From Lutibacter sp. (GTDB taxonomy: Bacteria > Bacteroidota > Bacteroidia > Flavobacteriales > Flavobacteriaceae), in contig DAIDMK010000002.1 of the NCBI GenBank assembly GCA_027449025.1, positions 1-64,000 on the forward strand: a stretch of DNA of 64,000 nucleotides, written 5' to 3'. The notes below the pieces were generated by a model, which was not told the origin of the DNA, ran no database searches, and saw only the letters and a program-made list of their open reading frames with translations. Every line of letters begins with the position of its first letter. Position 1 is the first letter of the stretch. A program made the position numbers and the translations under genes. Shown one piece after another: positions 7,772 to 15,201 of the stretch.

Positions 7772-8358
7772 TGAGCATTCTAAGTAAATCCATACTACTT
7801 GGGTTTAGAAATGCCAATAGGTCATTTTCTAAATCGATAACTGAGAGTTTATCCGATTATTCTAGTGAAAGTAAATCTGGAAAGGTGACCATTTTCCTAT
7901 CACATAAACATGATGAAAGAGATGCATTAGATGCAGCTATTTCTTTCTTAAAAAATTTTGGTGTAAGTGTTTATGTTGATTGGCTTGATGAAGGCATGCC
8001 AAAATCGACTTCTGGAAAAACAGCCAAAAGAATAAAAGATAAAATAGTTGAGAATAATAAGTTTATCTTTTTGGCTACGGAAGCTGCTATTAACTCAAAA
8101 TGGTGTAATTGGGAATTAGGGTTTGGCGATTCTCATAAATATATTGAAAAGATAGCAATCTTTCCTGTTCGAGAAGACTATGGTAGTTTTTCAGGAAGTG
8201 AGTATCTTGATATATATCCAAGAATTGAATTTGTTGATTATAATACGGTTAGTCGCAAAATTGGTGGTTATTTTGAGAAAGGTTATTATGTGATAACCCC
8301 ACCTGATTATGATGGAATAAGTTATTACACTAAGATTGAAGATTGGTTGAGAAAATAA
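7771..8358 (+). CDS. thsB2: Second Thoeris TIR-domain protein, TIR_2-like
   Basis: The protein has 195 residues with a TIR domain at about 35-150: KVTIFLSHKHDERDALDAA, then FGVSVYVDW, then FIFLATEAAINSKWCNWELG. The glutamate in WCNWELG is the expected NADase residue. About 30 residues before the domain are serine-rich and of unclear function. Its TIR class differs from that of the protein encoded just before. Thoeris loci often carry several ThsB variants, each thought to sense different phages. It is the last gene of the operon, overlapping its predecessor by one base. Confidence 0.88.
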   Translation: MSILSKSILLGFRNANRSFSKSITESLSDYSSESKSGKVTIFLSHKHDERDALDAAISFLKNFGVSVYVDWLDEGMPKSTSGKTAKRIKDKIVENNKFIFLATEAAINSKWCNWELGFGDSHKYIEKIAIFPVREDYGSFSGSEYLDIYPRIEFVDYNTVSRKIGGYFEKGYYVITPPDYDGISYYTKIEDWLRK

Positions 8359-8365
8359 AAATACT

Positions 8366-8500
8366 ATCGCTAATAAAAACTATTTGTCAATTAGGGTTTC
8401 GGTGCGGACAACAAAGTCCGCAACCCCGCAACAACGGCGGTAGGGCTCAACAGGAAAGAAGCCCGCAATCCCCAACTGCATATAGTTCCGAACGTTATAC
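8366..8500. repeat. Third attC-like dyad, downstream of Thoeris
   Basis: Arms at 8378-8402 and 8463-8487 pair at about 16 of 25 positions (AACTAT.TG outside). The right box GTTATAC (8494-8500) matches GTTRRRY with one mismatch, 40 bp before the next gene. A clean 7-bp stem TGCGGAC/GTCCGCA (8403-8409 with 8416-8422) and runs of GC-rich sequence lie inside, unusual against this AT-rich background. No credible ORF occupies this region. Confidence 0.35.
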
Positions 8501-8539
8501 ACTTTTTCAAGATTTATATATAAAATAAATGAATAAAAT

Positions 8540-9226
8540 ATGAAGAAATATTACATACATAACGGATCTGAACAAGATGGGCCATTTAACATTACCGATT
8601 TAAAAAGTAAAGGAATAATACCTAAAACAGAAGTTTGGTATGAAGGACTATCTGATTGGATTAACGCGGACCAAATTGATGAACTTAAAGAATTATTTTC
8701 TAGTATGAAACCACCACCGATTAAACCAAAAACAACTTCAGAACAAAGTCAATCAAAACTGACACCAAAAAAGAGCAGTTTAGGAAAAAATGTTTTGAGA
8801 TTAATATTAATTACTATTGGAGTTATTGGTGCTTATGCAATAATTAATGTAGTTTTTTCTTCAAATCCAGATTCAAATCCCTCGAATTATTATGAACAAA
8901 AACTGACTATTGAGGAAACCGAGAATTCTGACCCATTAAGATTTTTGAGTGTAGAAGGAAGCTACAACGAAAGTTTTTGGGGAACAGAATTTAAACTGAA
9001 AGGAAAAGTTACAAACCGAGCATCAATAGCGGATTATAAAGATTTAGTTTTAAGAATAACATATTATTCAAAAACAAAATCTGCTATAGGAACAAAAGAT
9101 TATACAATTTATCAAATATTTCCACCTAATCAAGAAACGTTATTTAATTTGGATGTTGCGAATTATAAAGACGTTGAATCTATTGGATTAGATATTGTTG
9201 GAGCAGTACCAAATCAATCAGAATAA
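8540..9226 (+). CDS. GYF_2-domain membrane protein with FxLYD-like C-terminus
   Basis: The 228-residue protein begins with a GYF_2 domain (YYIHNGSEQDGPFNITDL, then VWYEGLSDWINADQI) at about 4-50. This domain is common in Bacteroidetes membrane proteins and is thought to bind proline-rich partners. A proline-rich linker (MKPPPIKPK) follows, then one transmembrane segment at about 85-107, then a beta-rich domain at about 130-222 similar to FxLYD proteins (YKDLVLRITYYSKTKS). The GYF domain would be cytoplasmic. The C-terminal part is related in type to the protein at 5291. The role is unknown. Confidence 0.8.
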   Translation: MKKYYIHNGSEQDGPFNITDLKSKGIIPKTEVWYEGLSDWINADQIDELKELFSSMKPPPIKPKTTSEQSQSKLTPKKSSLGKNVLRLILITIGVIGAYAIINVVFSSNPDSNPSNYYEQKLTIEETENSDPLRFLSVEGSYNESFWGTEFKLKGKVTNRASIADYKDLVLRITYYSKTKSAIGTKDYTIYQIFPPNQETLFNLDVANYKDVESIGLDIVGAVPNQSE

Positions 9227-9247
9227 AAAAACAGTGTACAATGACTG

Positions 9248-9297
9248 TATAAAATTTATACTGACATTTAAACTAAATAATGAACTGACAATCATTC
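9248..9297 (+). repeat. 50-bp repeat, copy 2
   Basis: This segment matches 5691-5740 at 44 of 50 positions and again lies just after a gene with an FxLYD-like domain. The region from here to 9393 is otherwise AT-rich and without a gene. Confidence 0.7.
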
Positions 9298-9393
9298 TAT
9301 AAAAATTATTGATTCTTGTTTTAAAAAATTTTAAAATCCATTTTTTTTAAAAATTCAATTTGCTACAAAATAGGAAAATTCAATTTCAAATTG

Positions 9394-9439
9394 TTACGGT
9401 AAAACCGTAATGAAGTGAATAACAAGTTTTATAAATTTA
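9394..9439 (+). promoter_or_regulatory. Palindromic operator P2 with -7-like box
   Basis: TTACGGT-AAA-ACCGTAA (9394-9410) is a perfect palindrome, followed 21 nt later by TAAATTTA (9432-9439). It lies 56 bp before the small gene at 9466 and is the clearest case of an operator directly upstream of a short gene in this series. Confidence 0.6.
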
Positions 9440-9465
9440 GATTTTAAACTTTAAATAAATAGAAA

Positions 9466-9603
9466 ATGGCAAAAAATGAAAAAACATCGAAATCAGTTGC
9501 AAGTAAAGCATCTAAATTATTGAGTAATCCTAAATCATCTAAAGATGTAAAATCAGTCGCTGCGTCCGCTTTGACACAATCACCTAATAATAAAAAAAAA
9601 TAA
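9466..9603 (+). CDS. Conserved small basic protein (45 residues)
   Basis: The protein has 45 residues and is rich in Ser, Lys and Ala: SKSVASKASKLL, then SSKDVKSVAASALTQ, then a basic tail NNKKK. The two alanine/serine-rich segments look like a pair of short helices. I have met this pattern (SVASxASKxL...SVAxSALTQ) in accessory regions of many bacteria, but no function is known to me. It follows operator P2 and is 28 bp before the next small gene, so the two are likely co-transcribed. The upstream AAATAAATAGAAA is typical of Bacteroidetes start regions. Confidence 0.75.
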   Translation: MAKNEKTSKSVASKASKLLSNPKSSKDVKSVAASALTQSPNNKKK

Positions 9604-9631
9604 TTATATTTTAAAACAAAATTCAATTATT

Positions 9632-9778
9632 ATGGCAGTAAAACATTTACCAACAGGAGAAGTTCATAAAGGACAAAAAGGCGGAACAACCGGATGCGGA
9701 TTTGATACAAAAGAACAGTCAACGCACTGGGAAAATTCTATTGAAAGAATTACTTGTGCGAAAAATGGTTGCAAGTAA
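9632..9778 (+). CDS. Conserved small cysteine-containing protein (48 residues)
   Basis: The protein has 48 residues: it begins MAVKHLPTGEVHKGQKGG, has TTGCGFDTKEQSTHW in the middle and ends with ITCAKNGCK. Cysteines are at 22, 43 and 47, and the histidine-tryptophan pair at 32-33 is notable. Three cysteines plus one or two histidines could bind a metal, although that is inference. It is the second gene behind operator P2. Pairs of this type recur beside other small accessory genes in Bacteroidetes as far as I recall; the function is unknown. Confidence 0.75.
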   Translation: MAVKHLPTGEVHKGQKGGTTGCGFDTKEQSTHWENSIERITCAKNGCK

Positions 9779-10331
9779 ATCTACACATCTTGCTTATGAC
9801 AAAATTAGAAATTTTCTGAAATCGAATTAAGATACATTGTAAATTTAAGAACAACTGAGTTAAAAATATGTCTTATTACCTTAATTTTATGCAAAATTTT
9901 CATCATAAGATAACTCAATTCAATAATAGCAAAAGCTTGTTTTAGTTGTTTTTTGCAAACAGCTATTAGGGCAAGTTTTTTTTTAGCTGAATTCTCTTAT
10001 AAAGTTAAACATTACAGGTCTTTTAAATATTGATTTCTTAAATTAAAAAACCCACCTCGAAAATTGCTGTAAACGTGGTGGGTTAAAAAAATTGCTATGA
10101 AAAAGATGAGTTGCCTAGCGACAACTCTGAATTTCAAATATAATATTTTTATTCAACTAACTCAAATCTTTTATTATTAAATAAATTCTATATTTGCGAC
10201 TGACAAACATTCAATAAAAATATGGCTTCGGCGGAAAAATCTCAGATTTTTATGTCGCACAAATTATATACCTGTTCTTTCTAAATAGGTCTTCTAAAAG
10301 TATTTTCTCAAGATTTTTTAAGTATTCGAAT
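9779..10331. other. Non-coding stretch after the small-protein pair
   Basis: No gene can be supported. It holds a bidirectional hairpin at 10,049-10,091 and, at about 10,203, a copy of the GACAAACATTCAA motif of the 50-bp repeats. A small hairpin AAAAATCT/AGATTTTT is present at about 10,235-10,253. From about 10,270 on the sequence resembles the P1 promoter region (5020-5105). Confidence 0.4.
10049..10091 (+). terminator. Rho-independent terminator-like hairpin
   Basis: The stem AACCCACC/GGTGGGTT (10,049-10,056 with 10,077-10,084) is perfect, with a 20-nt loop. It is flanked by A-tracts on both sides (AAAAAA before, AAAAAAA after), so it reads better as a terminator on the minus strand. On the plus strand it may end the small-gene transcript less efficiently. 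Confidence 0.45.
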
Positions 10332-10377
10332 TATGGTTTTACCATAGCGAGGTAAAAAATAGCTTTCATAAATTGGG
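10332..10377 (+). promoter_or_regulatory. Palindromic operator P3 with -7-like box
   Basis: TATGGT-TTT-ACCATA (10,332-10,346) is a variant of the palindrome with TATGGT in place of TACGGT on both sides, so the symmetry is kept. TAAATTGGG lies 22 nt downstream (10,369-10,377). The 70 bp before it resemble the P1 region. It lies 69 bp before the gene at 10,415. Confidence 0.5.
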
Positions 10378-10414
10378 CTATTAAAAACTAGCTTGAATAA
10401 TTAAATTAAAAAAA

Positions 10415-10618
10415 ATGAATGGGAAGGAATTTTTTAAAAATGAACCTAAACTTTTTAAGATCATCTATTTAATTGGGTTAATCTTTTTATTTGTTAATTT
10501 AAATGATTTGACAACCGGAAAAAAGGAAATAAACATATTTTTTCCAATTCTTGCATTTGCAGTCTTGACTTTTTTATTTATAAGAATGGCTATTTTTAGC
10601 AAGAAAAATGACTATTAA
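10415..10618 (+). CDS. Small two-segment membrane protein
   Basis: The protein has 67 residues. Two hydrophobic segments are visible, at about 13-29 (LFKIIYLIGLIFLFVNL) and 42-60 (IFFPILAFAVLTFLFIRMA), joined by a short charged loop (DLTTGKKEIN). Both termini are basic, which suggests that they lie in the cytoplasm with the loop outside. It stands alone behind operator P3. I do not recognise a family. It may be a small peptide effector or an immunity-type protein controlled with the other P-box genes, but that is speculation. Confidence 0.6.
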   Translation: MNGKEFFKNEPKLFKIIYLIGLIFLFVNLNDLTTGKKEINIFFPILAFAVLTFLFIRMAIFSKKNDY

Positions 10619-10708
10619 TTATGGTTATCATTCAGAGCATTTGGATAAAGACAATCAGAAATTGAGAATTTATCATCTAATGTTTGATTTTAATGAAATT
10701 ATGCACCT

Positions 10709-10751
10709 AAAATGTTGGGGTGTTTGAATCTTATGGATCCCCTCAACATTT
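10709..10751. repeat. Inverted repeat
   Basis: AAATGTTG-GGG (10,710-10,720) pairs with CCC-T-CAACATTT (10,739-10,751), with an 18-nt loop. No T-run follows. It lies in the 425-bp gene-free stretch 10,619-11,044, which otherwise holds the terminator at 10,858 and operator P4. Confidence 0.45.
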
Positions 10752-10857
10752 GTTAGATTGCCTTCAAGATAGTTTTATGGACATGCAGTAGAGGAATTAT
10801 TTATTGTTGGTTTAATGGCTTTTGAACTGAAAAGTTGAAGAATAAATTATCAATATT

Positions 10858-10886
10858 AAGGGTGTCATTTGACGCCCTTTTTACTT
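10858..10886 (+). terminator. Rho-independent terminator
   Basis: The stem AAGGGTGTCA/TGACGCCCTT has a single G.T wobble, a 2-nt loop and a following T-run. It would end transcripts from the gene at 10,415 or from the untranslated region after it. Confidence 0.7.
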
Positions 10887-10934
10887 GAACTGTGATTTTT
10901 TAAATTTTTCGAAGATATCCAAATATTTAAAGGA

Positions 10935-10983
10935 TTTTTACGGTAAAACCGTAAAAATTAATTTAATTTATTCAATTACTTTG
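10935..10983 (+). promoter_or_regulatory. Palindromic operator P4 with -7-like box
   Basis: TTTTTACGGT-AAA-ACCGTAAAAA (10,935-10,957) is a perfect 23-bp palindrome, the longest of the series. TACTTTG (10,977-10,983) lies about 20 nt downstream. No sizeable ORF follows before the terminator at 11,036; only an 11-codon ORF (MCRKIKMKRIL) starts at 10,991. The product may be a small RNA or a peptide. Confidence 0.5.
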
Positions 10984-11035
10984 TAAAACAAATGTGCAGG
11001 AAAATTAAAATGAAAAGAATATTATGAATGCTTAC

Positions 11036-11068
11036 AAAAGAGGGTTAAATAAACCCTCTTTTTTTTGC
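11036..11068. terminator. Bidirectional terminator at the end of the regulator gene
   Basis: AAAAGAGGGTT/AACCCTCTTTT (11,036-11,046 with 11,052-11,062) is perfect, with a 5-nt loop and a run of eight T on the plus strand. It overlaps the last codons of the response-regulator gene on the minus strand and would also stop a short P4 transcript of about 80 nt. Confidence 0.7.
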
Positions 11069-11707
11069 TTCGCTTAACAATTGTTCATCGTCGCCATTAA
11101 CATTAAATAGCTGCTTGATGTGATTTTTTCGTTTTTCTATAGCACTTAATGATAATGGTATGTGTTGTGTAAGATTTTTGGTTTTTACACCTTGTGATAA
11201 GTAATAGATGATTTTTTTATTATATTCATCAAGATGTTCATCGTTTACGATAATTTTATTTATTAATTTTTGTACAGTTTTACTGTAAAAGGAGTTTCCT
11301 TGTAAAATGGTTTCGAGAGCTTTTAAAATTATTTTAGCCGTACTGTCACTTTTTATTAATATCCCATTATGAGGTAAGGTTTTCAAAATATTATGTAAAT
11401 AATGCGGGTTGTCAAACATTGTAGAGATTATAATTTTTGTTTGAGGAAATTCCTTTTTAATTAGTAATGCAATATCTTCACCCGAAGTTATGGTTCCATC
11501 TTCAGAAGCCGGCAATTGAATATCTATAAATACTACATCAAAAGGGTTGGTATGTTTTGCATTGTTTATAGCTTGAATTGCTTGGTCACAAGAATTAGCC
11601 TTAAGAATTCGAAGGTTGTAATCTTTGTTCTTTGATAAAACATTTTTATAGCCTTCTATAATTGAATGATGGTCATCAATAATTAAAATATTTAGCTCCT
11701 TTTTCAT
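11045..11707 (-). CDS. LuxR/NarL-family response regulator
   Basis: The protein has 220 residues: a receiver domain at 1 to about 130 with acidic pair D11-D12 and phosphoacceptor D62 (VVFIDIQLP), then a LuxR-type helix-turn-helix at about 150-215 (YYLSQGVKTKNLTQHIPLSLSAIEKRKNHIKQLF). It lies 20 bp downstream of the TPR histidine kinase and surely works with it. LuxR-type domains bind short dyads as dimers, so this protein is the best candidate to bind the five ACGGT-type palindromes between 5 and 15.2 kb, although no direct evidence is available. Confidence 0.9.
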   Translation of the reverse strand: MKKELNILIIDDHHSIIEGYKNVLSKNKDYNLRILKANSCDQAIQAINNAKHTNPFDVVFIDIQLPASEDGTITSGEDIALLIKKEFPQTKIIISTMFDNPHYLHNILKTLPHNGILIKSDSTAKIILKALETILQGNSFYSKTVQKLINKIIVNDEHLDEYNKKIIYYLSQGVKTKNLTQHIPLSLSAIEKRKNHIKQLFNVNGDDEQLLSEAKKRGFI

Positions 11708-11727
11708 CTCAAAACTGATTTAAGTTT

Positions 11728-13743
11728 TTATATTGGAATTGTAATTGTAATTCGAGTTCCGTTTCCTTGACTTGAATTAAACTCAATCTTACTGTTCATA
11801 GCTTCTGCCCTAGAGCGCATATTCTTTAAGCCTATCCCTTTATTTTTCTTTTTAGGGTTAAACCCAACGCCATTATCATGAATACTTATCAATATATTAT
11901 TGTCCACTCTTTTAAAATCAATTTGCACTTTACTTGCATTCGCATATTTATTTATGTTTTGGATGGACTCCTGTAATATTCTATAACAATTAATTTTGAT
12001 ATTATTTGATATACCTTCCCAATTTGTTAAGTTATTAAAATTTGGTTCACATTCAAATTTACCTATTTTGCTTTGCTTTGCTACTAATTGTTCAACTAAT
12101 TTTATAAAATTGGTTTCTGAATTAAAAATGCTTGTTTTAAGATTGTGCGCTATTGTTCTAACATCTTCCTCGATAAGCTGTAATTCCTCAATATATTCTT
12201 CACGTTCTTTAATATCAGCCTTTGTTTTGCCTTCATTTAAACTATCCAAACTAAGCCTTGTTCCAAATAAACGACCTAAAATACCATCATGTAATTCTTC
12301 GGAGATACGGTTTTTTTCATTTTCACTTCCTTTCTGAAACATTTCCTGTTGAGAAAGCATAAGATTATAAATCTCTATGTTAGACTCTTCTTGTTTATGA
12401 TTAAAAAGAAGTTCTTTATTTTTAGAACTTTGTTTCATATTAATGAATAATAATATGCCAAAGCCTGTCCCAATTCCTGAAAATAATATGACCCACCATT
12501 TCTTTTTTGTTTCCGCTTCCTTTTCTTGAGTTATCTCATCAGTCTCATAGGCAATGCGTGTGAATTTTTCACGGATGGAGCGCTCATGTTGTTGAAGGCT
12601 GTCGGTAAGGTGTATGTGTTTTCGTAAGTATTCTTTTCCTTTTTCAGTAGATTCTAGTTTTGAAAGTAATAGATAAGATTGTAGTAAATCTATGTTATTA
12701 TTTGAAGATTTTGCCAAATTTTTAGCTATTTTACAATGTTGCATTGCAATTAAACTATCACTTTTTAATAAAAAATATTCTGTTAAATGAAGATTGCTGG
12801 TTATAATACCATCAATTATTTGCAAACTATCACGAATTTTTAGGGATTTATAAAATAGATCCGGTAAATCGGAATAATCTTCATTCTTAAATTTAGAATA
12901 TGCCAAATTATCAATTAAGACTGCGTAAATATCAGGATAAAAACTTTGAATATTCTTGGTAGCTAATGCATTCTTAAAATATTCAATTGATTTAATATAA
13001 TCTCCTTTATTTTGATAAGCGATTCCTATACCATTTTTAGAAATCAGCTCTAAATTTTCCATGTTTTTTAGCTTAGATAAGTATATTAATCCTTCTTTTC
13101 TGTATTCAATGGATTTTTCGAAATCTTTTAATTGAGTTGCAATGAAAGCTAAATTATTATAGCACAGAAAAAGTGAATGATATTTATCGGTACCTTTTAG
13201 GATAGAAATTGCTTTAATTGTATTTATTTCGCTACCGATATAGTCCTTTTCAACTGATTGAATTGTAGCTAGGTTTAAAAGAATATCTCCTACTAATAAA
13301 TTATTTTTTATTAATGAGTAAATTTTTAGAGCTTCATTATAAAAATAAAAAGCACTATCAGGTTTAAATTTTAATTGATAATAATAACCTAAATCTGAGT
13401 TTGCCCGAGCTTTATTTATAGTATCATTGTTCAGAGTGGTTAAATACAATGTTTTTTTACTTATTTCTCCAAATTTATTTAAATTCCCCAAAACTAGATG
13501 ACTATAGGATATCCTAATATAAAATCCAATTTTCAGGGAATCATTATTTAGCTTTTCAGTTATTTTATTTGATTTAAATAAATACTCATTTCTTAAAGAA
13601 TCCGTAAAGGAAATATTTCTAGATGCTTTAATTAAAGAATCTATATTTTTAGAAATATTATCTTTTTGATAAAAAATAGATGTTTTTTTGTTACAACTAT
13701 ATATTAGAAGAATTGTAATAAGAAATAGTGCAGTTTTTTTCAT
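11728..13743 (-). CDS. TPR-repeat sensor histidine kinase (NarX/DesK-type core)
   Basis: The 671-residue protein starts with a lipoprotein-like leader (LFLITILLIYSC). It then has tetratricopeptide-like repeats to about 380 (for example ARANSDLGYYYQLKFKPDSA and SKNGIGIAYQNKGDYIKSIE) and one transmembrane segment at about 415-432. The HisKA_3 core has ELHDG with the phospho-histidine near residue 483, and the ATPase domain ends GIGLKNMRSRAEAM. The TPRs should sense a protein or peptide ligand outside the inner membrane. It forms a two-component pair with the regulator just downstream. Such TPR kinases are common in Bacteroidetes; the ligand is unknown. Confidence 0.9.
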   Translation of the reverse strand: MKKTALFLITILLIYSCNKKTSIFYQKDNISKNIDSLIKASRNISFTDSLRNEYLFKSNKITEKLNNDSLKIGFYIRISYSHLVLGNLNKFGEISKKTLYLTTLNNDTINKARANSDLGYYYQLKFKPDSAFYFYNEALKIYSLIKNNLLVGDILLNLATIQSVEKDYIGSEINTIKAISILKGTDKYHSLFLCYNNLAFIATQLKDFEKSIEYRKEGLIYLSKLKNMENLELISKNGIGIAYQNKGDYIKSIEYFKNALATKNIQSFYPDIYAVLIDNLAYSKFKNEDYSDLPDLFYKSLKIRDSLQIIDGIITSNLHLTEYFLLKSDSLIAMQHCKIAKNLAKSSNNNIDLLQSYLLLSKLESTEKGKEYLRKHIHLTDSLQQHERSIREKFTRIAYETDEITQEKEAETKKKWWVILFSGIGTGFGILLFINMKQSSKNKELLFNHKQEESNIEIYNLMLSQQEMFQKGSENEKNRISEELHDGILGRLFGTRLSLDSLNEGKTKADIKEREEYIEELQLIEEDVRTIAHNLKTSIFNSETNFIKLVEQLVAKQSKIGKFECEPNFNNLTNWEGISNNIKINCYRILQESIQNINKYANASKVQIDFKRVDNNILISIHDNGVGFNPKKKNKGIGLKNMRSRAEAMNSKIEFNSSQGNGTRITITIPI

Positions 13744-13886
13744 AGCAAAATTTACAATGGCAAATTACTACAAAAATAATTAAAACACTATTACTTAATT
13801 TTTGAAATTATAATATATACAAATTTTAAATTTTATCAACAAACAACAACATGTTGCATTGATGTTTGTTGATATTTTGATTATTT

Positions 13887-14060
13887 TTATTCGGGATCTA
13901 CCGGTGGGGTTGGAGGTACGGGATAAGTCCCAGTATCTTCAGCAAAGGTTTTTTGATTGTTAATCAATATTTGTAATTCTTCGTCTGTTTCAGAGTTTGA
14001 ACAGGATAAAAATATTGGTGTAAAAAGTATTATGGCTGCAAAAATTTTTATTGATTTCAT
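13887..14060 (-). CDS. Short lipoprotein with proline-rich tail
   Basis: The protein has 57 residues from the ATG at 14,060, chosen because it gives a clean lipoprotein leader (MKSIKIFAAIILFTPIFLSC). An upstream in-frame start at 14,162 would add 34 residues without signal character and is unlikely. The mature part is acidic (SNSETDEELQILINNQ) and ends in a proline-rich TYPVPPTPPVDPE. It lies between the TPR kinase and the LytTR regulator. It may be a ligand or a partner for the surface part of the kinase, which is inference from position only. Confidence 0.6.
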   Translation of the reverse strand: MKSIKIFAAIILFTPIFLSCSNSETDEELQILINNQKTFAEDTGTYPVPPTPPVDPE

Positions 14061-14397
14061 TATTTGTTTTTTAGAAATTAGACAATAGTCTTCCCTGCCA
14101 ACAATTAAGTTGGTTGCTAAAACACAATGGAAAAACATGAAGGCATCAATGCGGGAATACATTGATATGGGTAGAATTGAGATGCAGTCTAGTTTTCCCT
14201 ATCTGGATTTACTTCTCTATTCTGATTCAGCTAAGCTTTGTTTATTCGATCGAAATGATTGATTAATCGATTTGTACAGGCCAAAAATACCGAGAAGACT
14301 TGTAGTGGGATACTAATTAATAGGGTGTTTTGTAAATGTTATTACGGGATAAGTGAAAAGGTTAATTTGAATGGTGAGTGGATTTTTATGTAGATTA
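14061..14397. other. Gene-free stretch
   Basis: I see no coding sequence, hairpin or promoter box of note in this 337-bp interval between the short lipoprotein and the LytTR regulator gene, apart from a small stem ACCAAC/GTTGG at 14,098-14,114 (seen on either strand). Confidence 0.3.
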
Positions 14398-15165
14398 TTA
14401 TATCAGATTTATCTGTTGCTCAAATCCATCAAAAGTTCCATTCATCCATAAATCTTTAATTTCCATCATTTTGAATTTTAGCGATTTCGAAAATGGTATT
14501 AAGGTTTTTGTGTATTTAAGTGAACAATGAAATTTACTGAAGTGAATTTTATTGATGTAGTTAACATTCACCATATAACTCTTATGTATACGTGCAAAAA
14601 TATTTGGAAGTTCTGTTTCAAAGTTTTTTAATGTTTTGTAGGAGGTTACCATTGAACCATCTTTTAAAAAAAAATCAGTTGTATTATTATCTGCTTTTAA
14701 GTAAACAATATCATTTATTTGTAAAAACTTAAATTCAGTAAATGATTTTATACATATTGAGGAGATATCTGGTTGTATATTTTCAAAACGCAATAAAACT
14801 TTTTTCAAATCATAATAATTGAGTGGTTTTAGAATATAATCAAAGACACCACTTTTAATAGCCTCATAAGAATGTAATGTTGACGAGCTCATTGCAATGA
14901 ACTTAGGTAAACTATGCAAAAGCTGGTACACCTCAGGTATTATACAGAAGGTTGGTGTTTTCGCAATACCATCAACTAATTCTGTATCGAAAAACACCAA
15001 ATGAGGTAATTGGTCCAGAATTATATTAATTGCTTCATTTTTGTTTCTTGCAACTCCAACGCAGACATAATTGGTATACTCACCCAGTAGTTGTTGTAGG
15101 TCGCTTATATCATCCAATTGTGAATCTACAATAACATACTTGTATTTTTTGGAAGAATAAACCAC
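14398..15165 (-). CDS. LytTR-family response regulator
   Basis: The protein has 255 residues. The receiver domain (1 to about 125) has phosphoacceptor D60 in HLVFFDTELVDG and a conserved K near 113 (YILKPLNYYDL). The LytTR DNA-binding domain is at about 145-240 (INDIVYLKADNNTTDFFLKDG, then SYKTLKNFE, then RIHKSYMVN). Such regulators usually pair with LytS-type kinases, but none is visible, so the input may come from elsewhere. Operator P5 lies upstream of its start, suggesting that it belongs to the palindrome regulon, perhaps in a cascade with the LuxR-type regulator. Confidence 0.9.
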   Translation of the reverse strand: MVYSSKKYKYVIVDSQLDDISDLQQLLGEYTNYVCVGVARNKNEAINIILDQLPHLVFFDTELVDGIAKTPTFCIIPEVYQLLHSLPKFIAMSSSTLHSYEAIKSGVFDYILKPLNYYDLKKVLLRFENIQPDISSICIKSFTEFKFLQINDIVYLKADNNTTDFFLKDGSMVTSYKTLKNFETELPNIFARIHKSYMVNVNYINKIHFSKFHCSLKYTKTLIPFSKSLKFKMMEIKDLWMNGTFDGFEQQINLI

Positions 15166-15201
15166 TTGTTATCATCAGTTATTAGAACTCTTTAAAAGTA
15201 T

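Noticed and set aside
8343-8528. ORF of 61 codons after the second TIR gene
   Set aside because: It overlaps the third dyad and GC-rich hairpins, and its residues look like random translation. No homologue pattern is recognisable.
10201-10331. Possible promoter or riboswitch-like leader before P3
   Set aside because: Small hairpins are present but no recognised riboswitch fold; similarity to the P1 region already explains the conservation.
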